A stretch of 64,000 nt of DNA from Prosopocoilus inquinatus (Eukaryota; Arthropoda; Insecta; Coleoptera; Lucanidae): positions 26,557,946 to 26,621,945 of the forward strand of contig CM069874.1 of NCBI GenBank assembly GCA_036172665.1, read 5' to 3'. The notes under the pieces are model-generated. The model did no database searches and was not told where the DNA came from. It saw nothing but the letters and a program-made list of their open reading frames with translations. Both the position numbers and the translations under genes were made by a program. Positions within the stretch are counted from its first letter, which is position 1, and each line of letters begins with the position of its first letter. Shown here piece after piece: positions 1 to 11,637 of this stretch.

Positions 1-493
1 CGAGGAATATGTATTTGACTTAAACAAACGACAACTCAACCATAACGATAATTAATGGTCCTCTGCGTCGTGTAATGTGTGTTCCATATGACGTAGCCAT
101 TAGTTAAAATGCAGGTGGAAGGCAGGTGCAAATGTGACAGTTAATTTAGCTCACCGCAAGAGACTTGGTGCAAATCGCTCCTCGTTAGCGTCCACGGAAT
201 CTGCCAGTGATTAATGCAACGATTTTTCCCCGAAAATGGCGATTTCCCGAGCTTTATCCGCGGTTTCAGGGCGGGTTTACGCCTGCTTATTTAGGACGCT
301 GTTGTATGCGCGCAGGCCGCGTAATATTCTTCATAAATTCTTAGGGGTGACTTTTATCGCTGTTGTCAAAACTTGGCGGTCGCCTGAGATGTTGCAGATA
401 TAATAAATTAAAGGGTAAGTTCGGGTAAGTGACGGTTGGAGTTTCGAAACCGCTCCCAGATTAGCGGGTAGAATTCCCGTGCCGGCCGTCATC
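1..493. other. Upstream flank, no gene seen
   Basis: I see no convincing coding segment, repeat or transposon end here. Base composition is somewhat GC-richer than the window average toward its right end, just before the candidate promoter. Confidence 0.5.
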
Positions 494-545
494 CCCTATC
501 GCGCATATATAAATTCGCGATAGGGAAGGATGTTACGGTCAGACT
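494..545 (+). promoter_or_regulatory. Candidate TATA core promoter inside a palindrome
   Basis: Perfect 10-bp inverted arms, ccctatcgcg at 494-503 and cgcgataggg at 516-525, flank a TATATAAA box at 506-513. About 30 bases downstream is an initiator-like TCAGAC at 539-544, the spacing expected for an arthropod TATA promoter. This would place a start near 541. The palindrome could instead be a binding site or a chance hairpin. No expression evidence is available here. Confidence 0.35.
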
Positions 546-620
546 CGGATGGAGGACCAGTAAACTACTAACTTGCAGCCGTCTTGTCCTTTGTTAAGAA
601 TACACTTACGCTTACTTCCG
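541..620 (+). other. Possible untranslated first exon
   Basis: If transcription starts near 541, an 80-nt leader would end at CCG followed by gtaagaaa at 621, a good 5' splice site. The only early ATG (549) opens a four-codon frame, so this would be 5' UTR. The next exon-like segment on this strand with strong splice signals is the 25-nt piece at 8201. Linking the two is speculation. Confidence 0.2.
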
Positions 621-1881
621 GTAAGAAAACGAATTTACTTGACGAATCAGTTTATATTGCAAGTTTGGATCAGTTCATCTTAACAATGTTTAACTATAAC
701 AATAGACCAAATTGTTATTAAATATTAATACATTATTTTATGGAAGTGTGATGAGAGATATAGAAACAAAGAAATTTGGGTGAATTCAAAAAAGCTTTCG
801 GATCTGATCATGTTCCAGGGAAATTGCAAGATGCTCGATCATTGATTAAAATCATACTCTATTGAGATAAATCAAATCCCAGGTGACGTTCGCATTACAA
901 ACCATTGTTCTTCTCTTCCTTGGTATTAATTAGTTAGTTCATATTTAAAGTAGAACAACAAAATCTGACTGAATCTAGATAGGCTATTCTCCGGTTACTG
1001 AAGATTCATAGCAATTATAGTGCGTGATGCTCAAGTGTAATGTGCAACTTAAAACTTGAATGATACAGTACAGAACAGAAATTAGGTACAAGAAAAGAAG
1101 GTACTAGATATTTCTAAAAATTAATCAGTGGATGGCAAATTTTACTTGCAAAGTATAGAGTACCCACACGGTAAAATTGATTGAATACATAATTTTCAGA
1201 AGCAATTAGTTTTCAAAAAATGTATTCCTATTTCTCTAAACCTGAAAAGATTTTTGACCCGAGTCCGTTTGGTCCCTAGTAAAATATTCCGCTTCGTACA
1301 CATTTACGTGGAAGTGAGCACTATGTGTGTGGGGTGCAGAGTAAACAAGTTTAAATAAAATTAACGTCCGTAAGAGGTTCTGGCGAAGCACGATGAATAT
1401 TTTGTGCCCTTATTGTAGCTGCTCGGGACAAAGTGGCACTGAATGAATAAACATGTGTAATGCTGGCTGGTTAATTCAGTCGGTGCACTCAAGCACACTA
1501 AAACACTAAACGAATTTAGTTCAGATTACGTTTCGAGTTACTAAATATCGCATATTAACTTGCATAATTGGCGCGTTTAATGTTGTCTTTGTAACACAGA
1601 ATGAATAGTGTAAAATCCACCTTTCTAATTCAGTTAGCTGATTAAAACGAGGGTAATGGTAAATTCACAACGACGCTATGATGATAGATGATAGCGAAGA
1701 TTTTGAGTAGCGCTGATACAAAAAAAAACACATATCCAATTGCTTGTGTTCAAATCCGACCTTCGAGTTTCAGCGCTCATATAAACGATTATAGTACTGA
1801 GAATTAAATGGGCTATTCTTCTGCGAGCAGAAAAAGCCATTTATCATCTATCATCACTAAAGAACTGGATTTAGGACATGT
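621..1881. other. No gene seen
   Basis: AT-rich sequence with stops in all frames. I recognise no transposon ends or coding segment. Confidence 0.5.
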
Positions 1882-2018
1882 ACCGGTGGAAGGGAGGAGT
1901 AGGAGTGAGAGGTCGCACATTCGCGACCTGCGTGATTTGAATGTGGTAGGACTGTGATTCAAATCAAGGTAGGATACGAAAGCGCGACCGCCCGCTCCTA
2001 CTCCTCCCTTCCACCGGT
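1882..2018. repeat. 24-bp perfect inverted repeat with two inner hairpins
   Basis: Bases 1882-1905 (purine-rich, starting accggtggaag) are the exact reverse complement of 1995-2018. Inside the 89-nt loop are two further helices: a 7-bp stem at 1910-1916/1923-1929 with a 6-nt loop, and a 10-bp stem at 1933-1942/1957-1966. A transcript would fold as a long stem ending in a three-way junction. It lacks obvious TA or other target duplications. It could be a recent MITE, a hairpin RNA or a structured ncRNA; the sequence does not decide. Confidence 0.7.
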
Positions 2019-2603
2019 TCATGTACCAAGTTCCGTTCTCTAATCATCACAGCTCCGTTATGAACTTACCCTTAGAGGGAGAAAAAGCGATTAGAAAATT
2101 TTACAGAATGAACAGAAACAAGGATCGATACCTTTCAACTTTTCAATACAATTGCCTATTCATAACAACAATTGTTCTTAATATTTAGTTCGATTTCTGC
2201 TAATAAATACTGTGCCTGTTTTTCGAAGGGAGACTAAAAAAGTATGCTAACTCTATTTTCAAAATAACTGCAAGATAAAAATAGCTTGTAATACGTAACT
2301 TCTGCGAAGGGTAGTAGATTATTCAATATATAAAGAATTTTGCAAATTTCTTATAATAAAGATGTACTGATTGAAAGCCGCAACATTTGGACAAACAGGA
2401 CAATTTTCCTACTTGAAAACATAACCTTGCCCGTTGAAACGTTACACCTTAAATCAAATTAAACCAATTAGCAATATATTTACCGATGACAATAAAATCA
2501 ATCTTCTCATTTTAAATTCATATTCATTTTTCCTAATTTGTTCTATGTTCTTACACTACACTAAATTACCGCTTATGGTGTCGCAGATACCTAAGTTATT
2601 AAT
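2019..2603. other. No gene seen
   Basis: AT-rich stretch without recognisable coding or repeat structure. A 64-codon open frame at 2434-2628 has no family resemblance and low-complexity composition. Confidence 0.5.
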
Positions 2604-2655
2604 GGCCGTTTACATAATCAGACTTTAACGGCCATTTTCCTAATCAGACTTTAAG
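2604..2655 (+). repeat. Two tandem 26-bp copies of a MITE terminus
   Basis: The unit ggcc-gttt-acataatcagactttaa is followed directly by a near copy (2604-2629, 2630-2655). The second copy is the left end of the foldback at 2630-2752, so the first looks like a solo or duplicated end of the same family. Confidence 0.6.
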
Positions 2656-2752
2656 GAAGCTTTAATTTAAAGTCACTTTAAGTATAGGGAAACAAATGTA
2701 TTTTTTTAGGTGAAAGTAACTTTAAATTTAAAGTCTGATTATGAAAACGGCC
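2630..2752. mobile_element. Foldback MITE, copy 1
   Basis: The left arm, ggccattttcctaatcagac followed by an AT-rich tract ending in TTTAAAGTCACTTTAA, is matched in inverse at the right end (2709-2752, ending aaaacggcc). Length is about 123 bp and nearly all of it pairs. It has no coding capacity, as is typical of non-autonomous foldback elements. Confidence 0.7.
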
Positions 2753-2934
2753 CTGAGAAAGCTTTAATTTAAAGTCACTTTAATAATAGGGAAACAAATG
2801 TATTTTTTAAGAACAGATTAAACAGCGACATCCTAAGATCGCTTTTTGACCTGACGTTGCAGTAGGATAGACAAACTGAATTTTTTGTAAGGTTAAAGTA
2901 ACTTTAAATGTAAAGTCCTATTATGAAAATAGCC
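2750..2934. mobile_element. Foldback MITE, copy 2 with internal insertion
   Basis: This repeats the arms of the element at 2630-2752 (ctttaatttaaagtcacttt on the left, aaagtaactttaaatg on the right), but its centre holds about 75 unrelated bases (roughly 2811-2885) absent from copy 1. It abuts copy 1 and shares its terminal ggcc. Confidence 0.6.
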
Positions 2935-4386
2935 GTAAAAAATTAAAAACCTGCCAAGTATTTCATGAAAATGAAGCATACGTTTCAAAGGACATATAAT
3001 ATTATGTGTTTTAGACAGCGCCGCGGGAAACTGTGGTTTAGAAGCCTCTATTAATTTATAGTAAATTCAGATTTTAAAGTTACATCTTTCCAACAATAGA
3101 TAGATCTTTAAATACGTCTAAATGTAAAGCCAACTAAGTTATTTATGTTCAAACTGAATATAAGTTTCTCAACTTTCGAGGGTTATGTATAGATTGTTAA
3201 ATTATGTAAGTTTACTAACACTTTGAATACATGGTAACGTAAGGTTTGTTCGTACAGCATTTCTGATTAGTTTGAAACAATCAGAATCAGTTGCCCAACG
3301 AAGTGAGATCGATCGATTATAATAGCGTAACTAAGTGTACAACTTAAAACAATTTTTAAAACATTCTCAGTGACTAATTCTTGCCACAATCAATTAAGTT
3401 CTGTTTGAGATATTTACAAAGTACGTTGTCAATTCAATAGTTAGCTATTACATACTGTGACACATGGTAGCAATAATCTGAAAACAGAGACCTTTTCTCC
3501 TTAAGGGATAAACGTTTGTATAAGTTATTTTTTTATGTCAATAAAGCCCAGAGTGTTTTAAATTAAATGAAGAACAATTTGGTATTGTAAATTCACTTCC
3601 TTTGACCTCGGCGCGCGGTCCAAATTGAAATTTCACGCGGCAAAAGGTAAATAAAAACCGAAACAATGCGCGACTACCAAACAAAGAGGGTCCGAAATGA
3701 ATGTGAATTCGCCCAGAATACATTCTTGATAAATTTTTCGTTCGGGAGCTCATAAACTGCTAACAAAGCCTTAGGAACGGTGGCGTTATTTTATTTTAAT
3801 TCCGAACAAACTGCGCCATTGTTTACGTAAATTCCATTGTTTATCTGACCCTTCTTTTGTACGGATGGGAGCAGGAAAAATAAGGAAGTGAAATCGCATT
3901 TGCGAGAGACGCCTTTGTTCACCTAAATCGATCTAAGTACGTGAAAACAAATCCCTTATATAAATATGTGGTGAGATAACAACGGAATCACTCGGATTTT
4001 CCGGTGAACGAAGCGACGCCGACATTGCAAGATGCAAATTAATTTGCGCCTAATTAACCGTGGCTATCGCAAATTGCCATCTCTTTAAATATATTCACTT
4101 TGTGCGTATTTCAGCGAAATTACCGATAATTAATCAAAGTGTGTTCAAATAATGAAAATGTCACACATCTATTTATGGTTGCCTTTGAATAATTTGCTTT
4201 TAATTATGATGAATGAGAATTAAATACTGATTTCGATAATTCCTGGATATCCGAATTTTAATCATAAAGGATCGAAAATAATGAAATGTCATATTTGTTA
4301 ATATGTATCAGTATGTAATATTAACAACTATACTAATAATAATAGACTTTTTCTACTTTGCGTTCACAACAAGCTCATTGTCACAA
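2935..4386. other. No gene seen
   Basis: I find no transposase, reverse transcriptase or splice-bounded coding segment. The 71-codon minus frame at 3538-3753 shows no family motif. Confidence 0.5.
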
Positions 4387-4429
4387 CAAAAACAGTTTCA
4401 CAAATAGGTTCATCGTGAAACTGTTTTTG
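4387..4429. repeat. 15-bp perfect hairpin
   Basis: caaaaacagtttcac (4387-4401) is perfectly complementary to gtgaaactgtttttg (4415-4429) across a 13-nt loop. It is isolated from other features. Confidence 0.8.
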
Positions 4430-4747
4430 GTGAAATTTTAGTCCTGAGAGTGGCATACTGTTGAATCATGAAATGTCAAATGAAATTTTAACCTAACAAA
4501 CTTTTATTTTATTTAATATAAAGACAGCGTATTTTGTTCGGGGTTAGGGAGTTTTATGAAGAAGCTATAATTTTTTGGACCTGGCCAATTTTAATGATAC
4601 TAATCGGACTTATGCAGCGTGATATTTAACAGAATCACGAACGGAATAGTTACTAAAGCTGAGCAAGAAAAATATGTATATTTGATTTTTGTTTAAAACG
4701 AAAGGTTGCCGGTGTTGCTAGGCATTACAATTAAAATTCCTCATATA

Positions 4748-5212
4748 CAGTGCGTTTTTTTAACTGTGGCTATAGGGAATTACGTGCTAAAAATTTTGCC
4801 TCGTGTTAACTTATGTTCTGCTCAAAATTTTAAGCCAATTTCAGTTTCTAATAATCAATTACATAATATATTACAAATTACACATTGCCAGAATAACACG
4901 TGTATCTTTAAATTAATTACTTTAATAATAAAAGTGGAAATTTTTAATGAATCTAGTCTAAATGTCTGACGATTTTTTGATTTTGACTTACTTGATCCTT
5001 TCATATTTGGTCGTTAATAATTTCAACTTTACATATTAAAATAATTAAATTAACGGCGCCTCTCTTATTTTGGTAATGTTTATTTTGTAATAAATTATAT
5101 GATTGATTATTAGAAACAAAAATTTGCTTAAAATTTTGAGCAGAATATCAGTTAACATGAGGGAAGATTTTTAGCATGTAAATTCCTATAGCTACAGTTA
5201 ATAAAAACACTG
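4748..5212. mobile_element. Foldback transposon with ~130-bp inverted arms, TA duplication
   Basis: The left arm (4748 to about 4878) begins CAGTG and includes ctgctcaaaattttaagc and ctaataatcaat. All of this reappears in inverse order at about 5087-5212, ending CACTG. TA dinucleotides flank both ends (4746-4747 and 5213-5214). The central roughly 200 bp is not palindromic and carries no protein. This is a non-autonomous DNA transposon of Tc1/mariner-like target preference. Confidence 0.75.
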
Positions 5213-5929
5213 TATGTATTTATTAAGCAGATCCAATTTTAAAAAATATTTTTAATATTTTTGTTCAATAAATGATGCCAAGTAGAAAAAATATTATATC
5301 GTTCTGTTGGAGCACCCAAGCTCGCTTCGCTACGCTCGTCGTACCCCAGCCCCACTCGTGCTACAATAAACCTTCTTGTGAAACTTGTATAATATACGAT
5401 TATTTTGTAAATATGTAATATATTACGAGCCCTAAAAACTAAATGTTCGGACAGACAGTTATTTTTAAAGTATCTGTTGATTTTTCTGGTTACAGTTATA
5501 AAAAAATATATTATATAGGTTTACTTTAAGACACACATTTTCTAATTAATATTTAGGTTGTTAACTTTTAACTTGTTTATAGTGTGTCTAATTATTACAG
5601 TTAATTTGATTGATTCATAAAATTTGGTGGCAACTAATAGTTCGGACGTTTACCTTTTTACATTTTAAAAACTAGGAAACCATGAAAATAAAAACCATAA
5701 ATCGTTGTCGACGCAAGTTAATTTTTCACATTAATTTTCATTTTAACACTAACAGCAAAAAAAATATCAAAAATGTAAGCCTATGGCGTACCAACTAATA
5801 AAAAGTACGCGAAATTATAATTCGGCCATATGCCGCGGGTAAAACAATGGAAACAACTTCGGATGAATTTAATTTATCGAAATTGACATTTGACGATATA
5901 ATAAGAAGGTAAGAGAAACTGCAAATATT
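5213..5929. other. No gene seen
   Basis: AT-rich. The only compositional oddity is a short GC-rich patch near 5307-5350. Confidence 0.5.
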
Positions 5930-6040
5930 GATATTCGTGGCAAAAGTTCTGGAAGACCAAGAATTATAGCAGAGAGACAACAAAGAATTCTCACCAAAAT
6001 TTGCAAAAGGCAGAGACAAGGTACTTTAAGGGAAATACAT
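5930..6040 (+). pseudogene. Tc1-like transposase helix-turn-helix relic
   Basis: Translation of this stretch gives GKSSGRPRIIAERQQRILTK followed by a basic segment ending TLREI. This matches the GRPR linker and second HTH of Tc1-family DNA-binding domains. The frame is closed by stops shortly on both sides. A later LLSDEKT-like string near 6235 could be the remnant of the first catalytic aspartate block, but this is weak. It is a dead fragment. Confidence 0.45.
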
Positions 6041-7202
6041 CTGGTATAACAGTATCTAGGTAACATCATCAACAATGGTTACACAAATCGGGCTATGGTT
6101 TTTAAAAAGTAAATATCATTTATTAGATTCAGGTCCAGTCTCTTCATCTCTAAGTAACTTTCGTAACAGTCGATTAATTTCTATAGAAACAATTGTCTCT
6201 ACAGTTGTAACTATGGGAATAAATCAACGATTATAGTTACTTAGTGATGAAAAGACCGGGCCCCAGTATTCGTTTAAAGTCAGTAGTCGTCCGAATATTT
6301 AGTTGTCAGGGCTCGTACAAAAGATAATCATAAAAAGCGATAAATTTGTGACATATGTCAATTTAGACATTAAATTTCCTCATTGCAAATAATCAGGGAA
6401 TTATTGATAGTGTTGGAGGGAATTGGCGAAGGAAGGAATGATTTAAATGACCGAAGAATATACTTTTTAGTTAATAAACAGTGAGCCGAAAATATATTCG
6501 TTAAGAAAACACAAACTAACTTATTGATAACAATAGGACATCAACACACTAAACTAACTATATCAACATAATAATGATTCAGTTTATTACATCTTATCAA
6601 TTATATCTTAACAAACTTTAAACCTGTAGATAAAGTAGATAAACGTACTAAACTCTTTGAGACACCCTGTGTAATGAAAAAACATAGGAATAAAAAGAAA
6701 TAAATAAATAAAATCATCATCTACATTATAAGTAAAACTTCTTCCTAAAATCTATTCCTTTTTCACCTAATTAACTACTAACTAATTATACGTCCACAAG
6801 GGAAGTATAATTTTACTCAATTTAAAGTATACATATTTCCGCATTTGTTGACTTTATTGTACATACATATAATACATTTACGAATTAATGAATATTTTTA
6901 TGAAAATTCAGTCCTGGGAAAATTAGTTGAAATATTTACTTGCAACAGTCAGTCAATTATTATAAATAAATTTTTCGAAATTCTAAACATGTTCAAATAG
7001 CAAATTACAGGAAGAAAATGGGATTTAAAGAACTAAATTTTACATTCGAAAAGAATGAGATGAGCAAATTACTAATTTAATAACTTGGACTTTCTAGGAT
7101 ATAGAATTTAATAAATCATAATGTGTAATTCGAGAGATTAAATTAAATTATTAATTGATGACTGATTGCATTCGGTTAATAATAGTGTTTTATACTGTTA
7201 AA
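6041..7202. other. No gene seen
   Basis: Apart from the possible transposase scrap near 6235 and a gagacaccctgtgta transposon-end-like string near 6660, nothing is recognisable. Confidence 0.45.
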
Positions 7203-7340
7203 GGCCAGTTGCAACAAACATTTAAGCTGAACTTAAACTTAAGTATGGCTTATAATGTTACATTTGAGATTACATAACATTATTGTAACTCACATTCTAA
7301 GCGACGCTTAAAGTTAATAAGTGTTTGGTGCATCTTGCCA
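7203..7340. mobile_element. Short palindromic MITE
   Basis: The left end ggccagttgcaacaaaca and the right end tgtttggtgcatcttgcca are imperfect inverted repeats. The interior (cttaagtatggcttataatg and its partner) continues the fold. It is about 138 bp and non-coding. Confidence 0.6.
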
Positions 7341-8200
7341 TAAGAAGCAATAAAAATAATTAAGAAACATAGTTGTTCTTTTATATTGTAATGGACTTTA
7401 GTTTCAATGTTAACATTTGTTGCACATTCGTTATCTATAAATCAAGAAATATGTTGCACAGAAAAATTATTAAATTTTCTGCATAGTAGAAGACGACATA
7501 AAAATCTGAAGTAAACTGCAATGGAATATTTTACGGTGAGGACGGCATTTTCTTTAAGAAAAATGAAATTTTATAAATCAAATTACGCCGGTATATGTGC
7601 TCGACGGAAACGAAAGAAACGCGCGTGTAATAAGAATTTCCATACAAGAAATCGAATTATGAAAATTCAGGGGTGTTCATGGATTTAATCAACTCATGAA
7701 TTCCGGCATTACGACGGTATTAATATTTCCCGAGCGCTTCTCTTTTTTTTTCATAATTCTTAATAACTTCGGTATGCGAATGGAGGGTAGAAAAAATATC
7801 TCATTTTCTGTATTTACAGAAACAGATTTTTATTTCGCTGAATACACGGAAAGAAACGGCATTTAATTTTATGAATCCTATTGTCTCTGATTAAAACTTA
7901 TGAAGAAATAAATAATAACCCAAATCTTGCAATTTTTAGACGTAATTTCTTTAAATAAGAAATTTCCCGATAACGATAATATTTCTGTGTCAGTTTTTAC
8001 TGAACTCCAACGTAATTCTCTGCAAATTGAAGATAAAAGTTAATCCTTGGCTTTCCGTAATTCAGTGAACTAAAATTAAAGTTTCACTTTATCATTTTTT
8101 ATATTCTAACCAAGTTTAAACTAATGAATACCCTTTATTTCTTATAATTTTCTCCACATAAATAAAAATACATAATTTCAAACGAATTTTTCTTTTTCAG
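7341..8200. other. No gene seen
   Basis: No protein or repeat is recognisable. Its right end (8185-8200) is a pyrimidine tract followed by CAG that could serve as the acceptor of the microexon at 8201. Confidence 0.5.
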
Positions 8201-8225
8201 GCTAGGAATGATAGCACAATATCCG
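8201..8225 (+). other. Candidate 25-nt microexon of an unidentified gene
   Basis: The pyrimidine run tttttctttttcag directly precedes the segment and gtgagtatac directly follows it, both near-consensus splice sites. All three frames depend on the flanking exons; one reads LGMIAQYP and another ARNDSTISG, and neither contains a stop. A 25-nt exon between long introns would fit a large neuronal or adhesion gene, but I do not recognise the peptide. This is inference from splice signals only. Confidence 0.35.
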
Positions 8226-8874
8226 GTGAGTATACTTTACATTTTTAATATGTCGCATACAAACTGGTGTAACTTTCTTGCTTTAAATTATATTAATTAA
8301 GAACGTTACTTTCCTTTGCCGGTCCTTTCTAATAAGAGTGCAAGAAAGCTTTAAGTAAATGTAAATGAAATCGTTTATCTTTTGAACTGTAACGACTCTC
8401 GCGTGGGACATTAAATTTAATAAATTGGCGCGAAGAAGGTCGTTCTAAAGATACAAATTATTTTTTTAATGTTGGATTTGGGAATATTTAAATTTTTGGA
8501 ATAAGTAGGTGCTTATTCTATAACAATAATAAATTTTAAAAAAATCATTTCAAACTACGTCTGTAACTAACATGAGGTTCCATATGAGTATACATGTTCC
8601 CAAATTCAAGTAACACATACAGAATGTTATTTAAAAATGATGTTTTACAGTATATCGCTAATTTTTTTTTTAAACAGCAGCTTCATATTTACGTAGAGTA
8701 AAAATATTGTGAGAATTCAGAAAAGCTTTAGGTACTAATTTGTGCTTTTATTAGTATATTATTATGATTATAATTATGAATTAGTAAGAAAGGTATTCCG
8801 CTGGTGGCGGCTAACTGTTTCCAAATATGGTCAATAATTTTATCCAGTTACAGTGTAACTAGGCAATACATACG
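8226..8874. other. No gene seen
   Basis: AT-rich, no recognisable feature. Confidence 0.5.
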
Positions 8875-8949
8875 AATTTGGGTAGGCGGCCGATATGTTG
8901 TGTTAGACAAAGCAAGCACTCTGGGAGTATGTCTGCCGCCTACCTAAAT
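8875..8949. mobile_element. Small foldback MITE (family also at 48.75 kb)
   Basis: aatttgggtaggcggc at 8875-8890 pairs with gccgcctacctaaat at 8935-8949. The same ends and the string gtgttagacaaagc recur in inverse orientation at 48749-48853, which shows that this is a dispersed family and not a chance hairpin. Confidence 0.65.
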
Positions 8950-9246
8950 ATGTTATGCACGAGCCATCGCTGAGTTACACTTATGATATTAAATTTGTTC
9001 TAAATACATATAGTGATGCCTTGTCAAGATTACATTAAATCCAAACCTAAAAATAAATCTTTTATTTTGATCACATTTAGTATTTAAACGTGATGATTCC
9101 GGTGGAAGATAAAAAAAATTCGCAGGAAATATGTTGTGGTACTGAATTGTCTAAAATATATGATTTCTGCTTGATAAAACCAACTACTAATAAAGAAGAA
9201 ATCGAAAAACAAACACTTTGATGTAAGAAGAGATCAATCACATATT

Positions 9247-10190
9247 GGATGTCTCTAAATTCTGTGGACATGGCTCAACCATAGATTCATGGGCTCAAAA
9301 TAAGACGTTATTACCTATATCCTTAATGATCTCGTTAAGCCGATATTATTCTTTAAAGTTCTTGAAGAAAAAGTTAATTTTTCTTATAACAAAGGAACGC
9401 CTGAACCGATTTGGATGAAGTTTGGTATGACGTTTCACAAGAAGGTAAGTGACATTTACAAGTGGTGGGAAAACAGGTATACTTTACTGCCTTTTAACTG
9501 CTTAATTTATTTATTTTGAGAAAAAGTCATTAATTAGTAAACTGTATTAGGCATTTGTTTTCTGTGCACAGGCTGCTAACTTGAAATTCTAAATTTTGAA
9601 GAAAAGACATTTTCGTCTTTTAGATTTATTATTTTCTGACTAAACCGTGACAGATAGCAAAGTTGACAAATATACATAAAAGGTTATTAATGAATAATTC
9701 TTTCCGAAAATAAATTAGTTATACATCTAGAAGGCGCTAGAGTATACTCATTTTCCATAAGTATCTATGCAGCCATTTAGATTTTCTTATGTTCTGACTA
9801 AACCGTAAGAAATATCAAAAGTTACAAAGACACGAAAAAGTTTCTTATCGAGTGCTTCTTTCTAAAAATTTATTAACTAAAGTTACCTTCCTAACCTCAA
9901 AAAAGTTATAGCAAGATGTGTAGTGGCAACCCTGTTTCTTACACTAGTGGTTAACTGCTAGAAACTAAAACCACCTGTAAATATGACTTGTGGAACCACA
10001 TACCAAATTTCATCCAAATCGGTTCAGGCGTTCCTTTATTATAAGAAAAATTCATTTTCTCTTCAAGAACTGTAAAGATGAATACCGACTTAACGAGACC
10101 ATTATGGATATAGATAAGTTTGGTTAAATCGTCTTATTTTGACCCACGGAATCTGTGGTTAAGCCATATCCACGAAATTTAGAGACAGCC
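9247..10190. mobile_element. Long foldback element, ~230-bp arms
   Basis: The left arm (about 9252-9480) contains ctcaaaataagacg, aaggaacgcctgaaccgatt and ggatgaagtttggtatg. The right arm (about 9955-10190) is its inverted, roughly 85% similar copy and ends gagacagcctgta. The left terminus has decayed. No transposase is encoded; short open frames inside are shadows of the arms. It is a non-autonomous DNA transposon of unknown superfamily. Confidence 0.75.
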
Positions 10191-10689
10191 TGTATACAAC
10201 GCAGATGTTGTGGGGTTATCGGGTAATCATCCCATCGTCTTTACAAGAGATTGTGTTGGAAGAGATACATTCTTTATATTTTGGAATGAACAAATTAAAA
10301 TCAATAGCTGGTTCATATTTTTGGTGGCCATGATTAGATAGTAGCATTGAAGAGAATGTTAAAAAACCGCATTATTTCTACATTTGTTTGTTCAGATCCA
10401 AATCAAATTAGTTTTATTCCATGACCTCAGCCAAACTCGCCTTGATCATGTTTACATGAAGATTTTCTCGAGCCGATATACAACGTCTTATTGAAAGTTG
10501 TACAGATATTTTAACCGGCATTAATGCTTGTCAAATAGGTACTAAATACCCACACATACTTTATGCAATAGTTGTGGTTTTTAAGAAAAAGCTGTTGGAA
10601 TTCTTTTTTATTGAATGTGTCTAATATTTTTATGAAACTTCTATGAATATACTAAGAATTTAAAATGAATTGCACTGATACTGGTTTTC
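10191..10689. other. No gene seen
   Basis: Unassigned AT-rich sequence between a foldback element and a transposase relic. It may hold the left end of the latter, which I could not find. Confidence 0.4.
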
Positions 10690-11637
10690 AACAGAAAAAT
10701 GAAACGTTAGAAGCAAAAGAAGTGATACTTCAGGAAATTGAAAATCGGCCGGAGATAAGCAGAAGATGCCTTACCGCTGAGGTCGGAGCATACCATTTTT
10801 TGGTGTGGGGAACGGTGAAAGAATAAGGTCTGCATCCCTTTCATGTCCGAAAAATTTAAGACCTCTTACCAACCGATTTTCCTCGTCAAGTGCAATTTTG
10901 TGAATGGATTGTTAATTAGCGTTTTGAAAATCCTGATCTTGAGTCCTGATTACTCACATCTTAGCCACTGATGAAGCTACCTTTACCACAAATTTCGTTT
11001 TTAATAACTGAAACACATATGGAGTGATGAAAACCCATATGCCATCCGCGGAAATCATTTCCAGCAAACATTTTTAATATTTCCAGCAAATATAATTAAT
11101 GTGTGGATAGGTATTGTTGGTGGTCATCTTATTGGTTCTCATATTTTGCCAAAACCAACAACTGGGGCCTTTTATCTAGATTTCTTAGAAAATGAGTTGC
11201 CTGAACTTCTAGAAAACATTCTACTACATGTGCAACAAGAATTGTGGTTCTTGCATGATGGGGTTCATGTTCATTATACACGCCAAATCACTACTTGGGT
11301 GAACGAGAGATTTCCAGATTGTAGGATAGATCCTAATGGACTTGTGTTATGGTTTCCGCATTCACCAGACCTAAATCCTTGCGATTTTTTCTTGTGGAGA
11401 CAGTTGAAGCACCTGGCATATCACACCTCAGTCAACACTGTTGAAGGTTTGGAGCGGCGAGTCAATAATGCTGCTTTGCAGATTCGTCAAAATCACCAAG
11501 TCATTATCCGCATTAAAGACAATTGGATTCGCAGAGCAAACGCGTGTATTTTAAACGCTTGTCACTTTGAGCAACTTCTCTGGTCTGTAAATTGTCGAAA
11601 TAAAATATTCGTTTTTACTTTTGGCGAGATAAAATAA
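10690..11637 (+). pseudogene. DD41D-type mariner-like transposase, broken
   Basis: The last 178 codons (11101-11637) are open and hold two catalytic blocks: FLHDGVHVHYT, and HSPDLNPCDFFLWRQLK. By my count 41 residues separate the two aspartates, placing it in the DD41D group of Tc1/mariner relatives. Upstream, the HTH portion (KEVILQEIENRPEISRRCLT, from about 10708) and the first catalytic block (ATDEATFT, near 10970) survive but are split by several stops and frameshifts. The element is therefore dead. I could not identify terminal inverted repeats. Confidence 0.8.

Noticed and set aside
1813..2022. 69-codon minus frame over the inverted repeat
   Set aside because: It is created by the two arms of the palindrome and has no coding signal.
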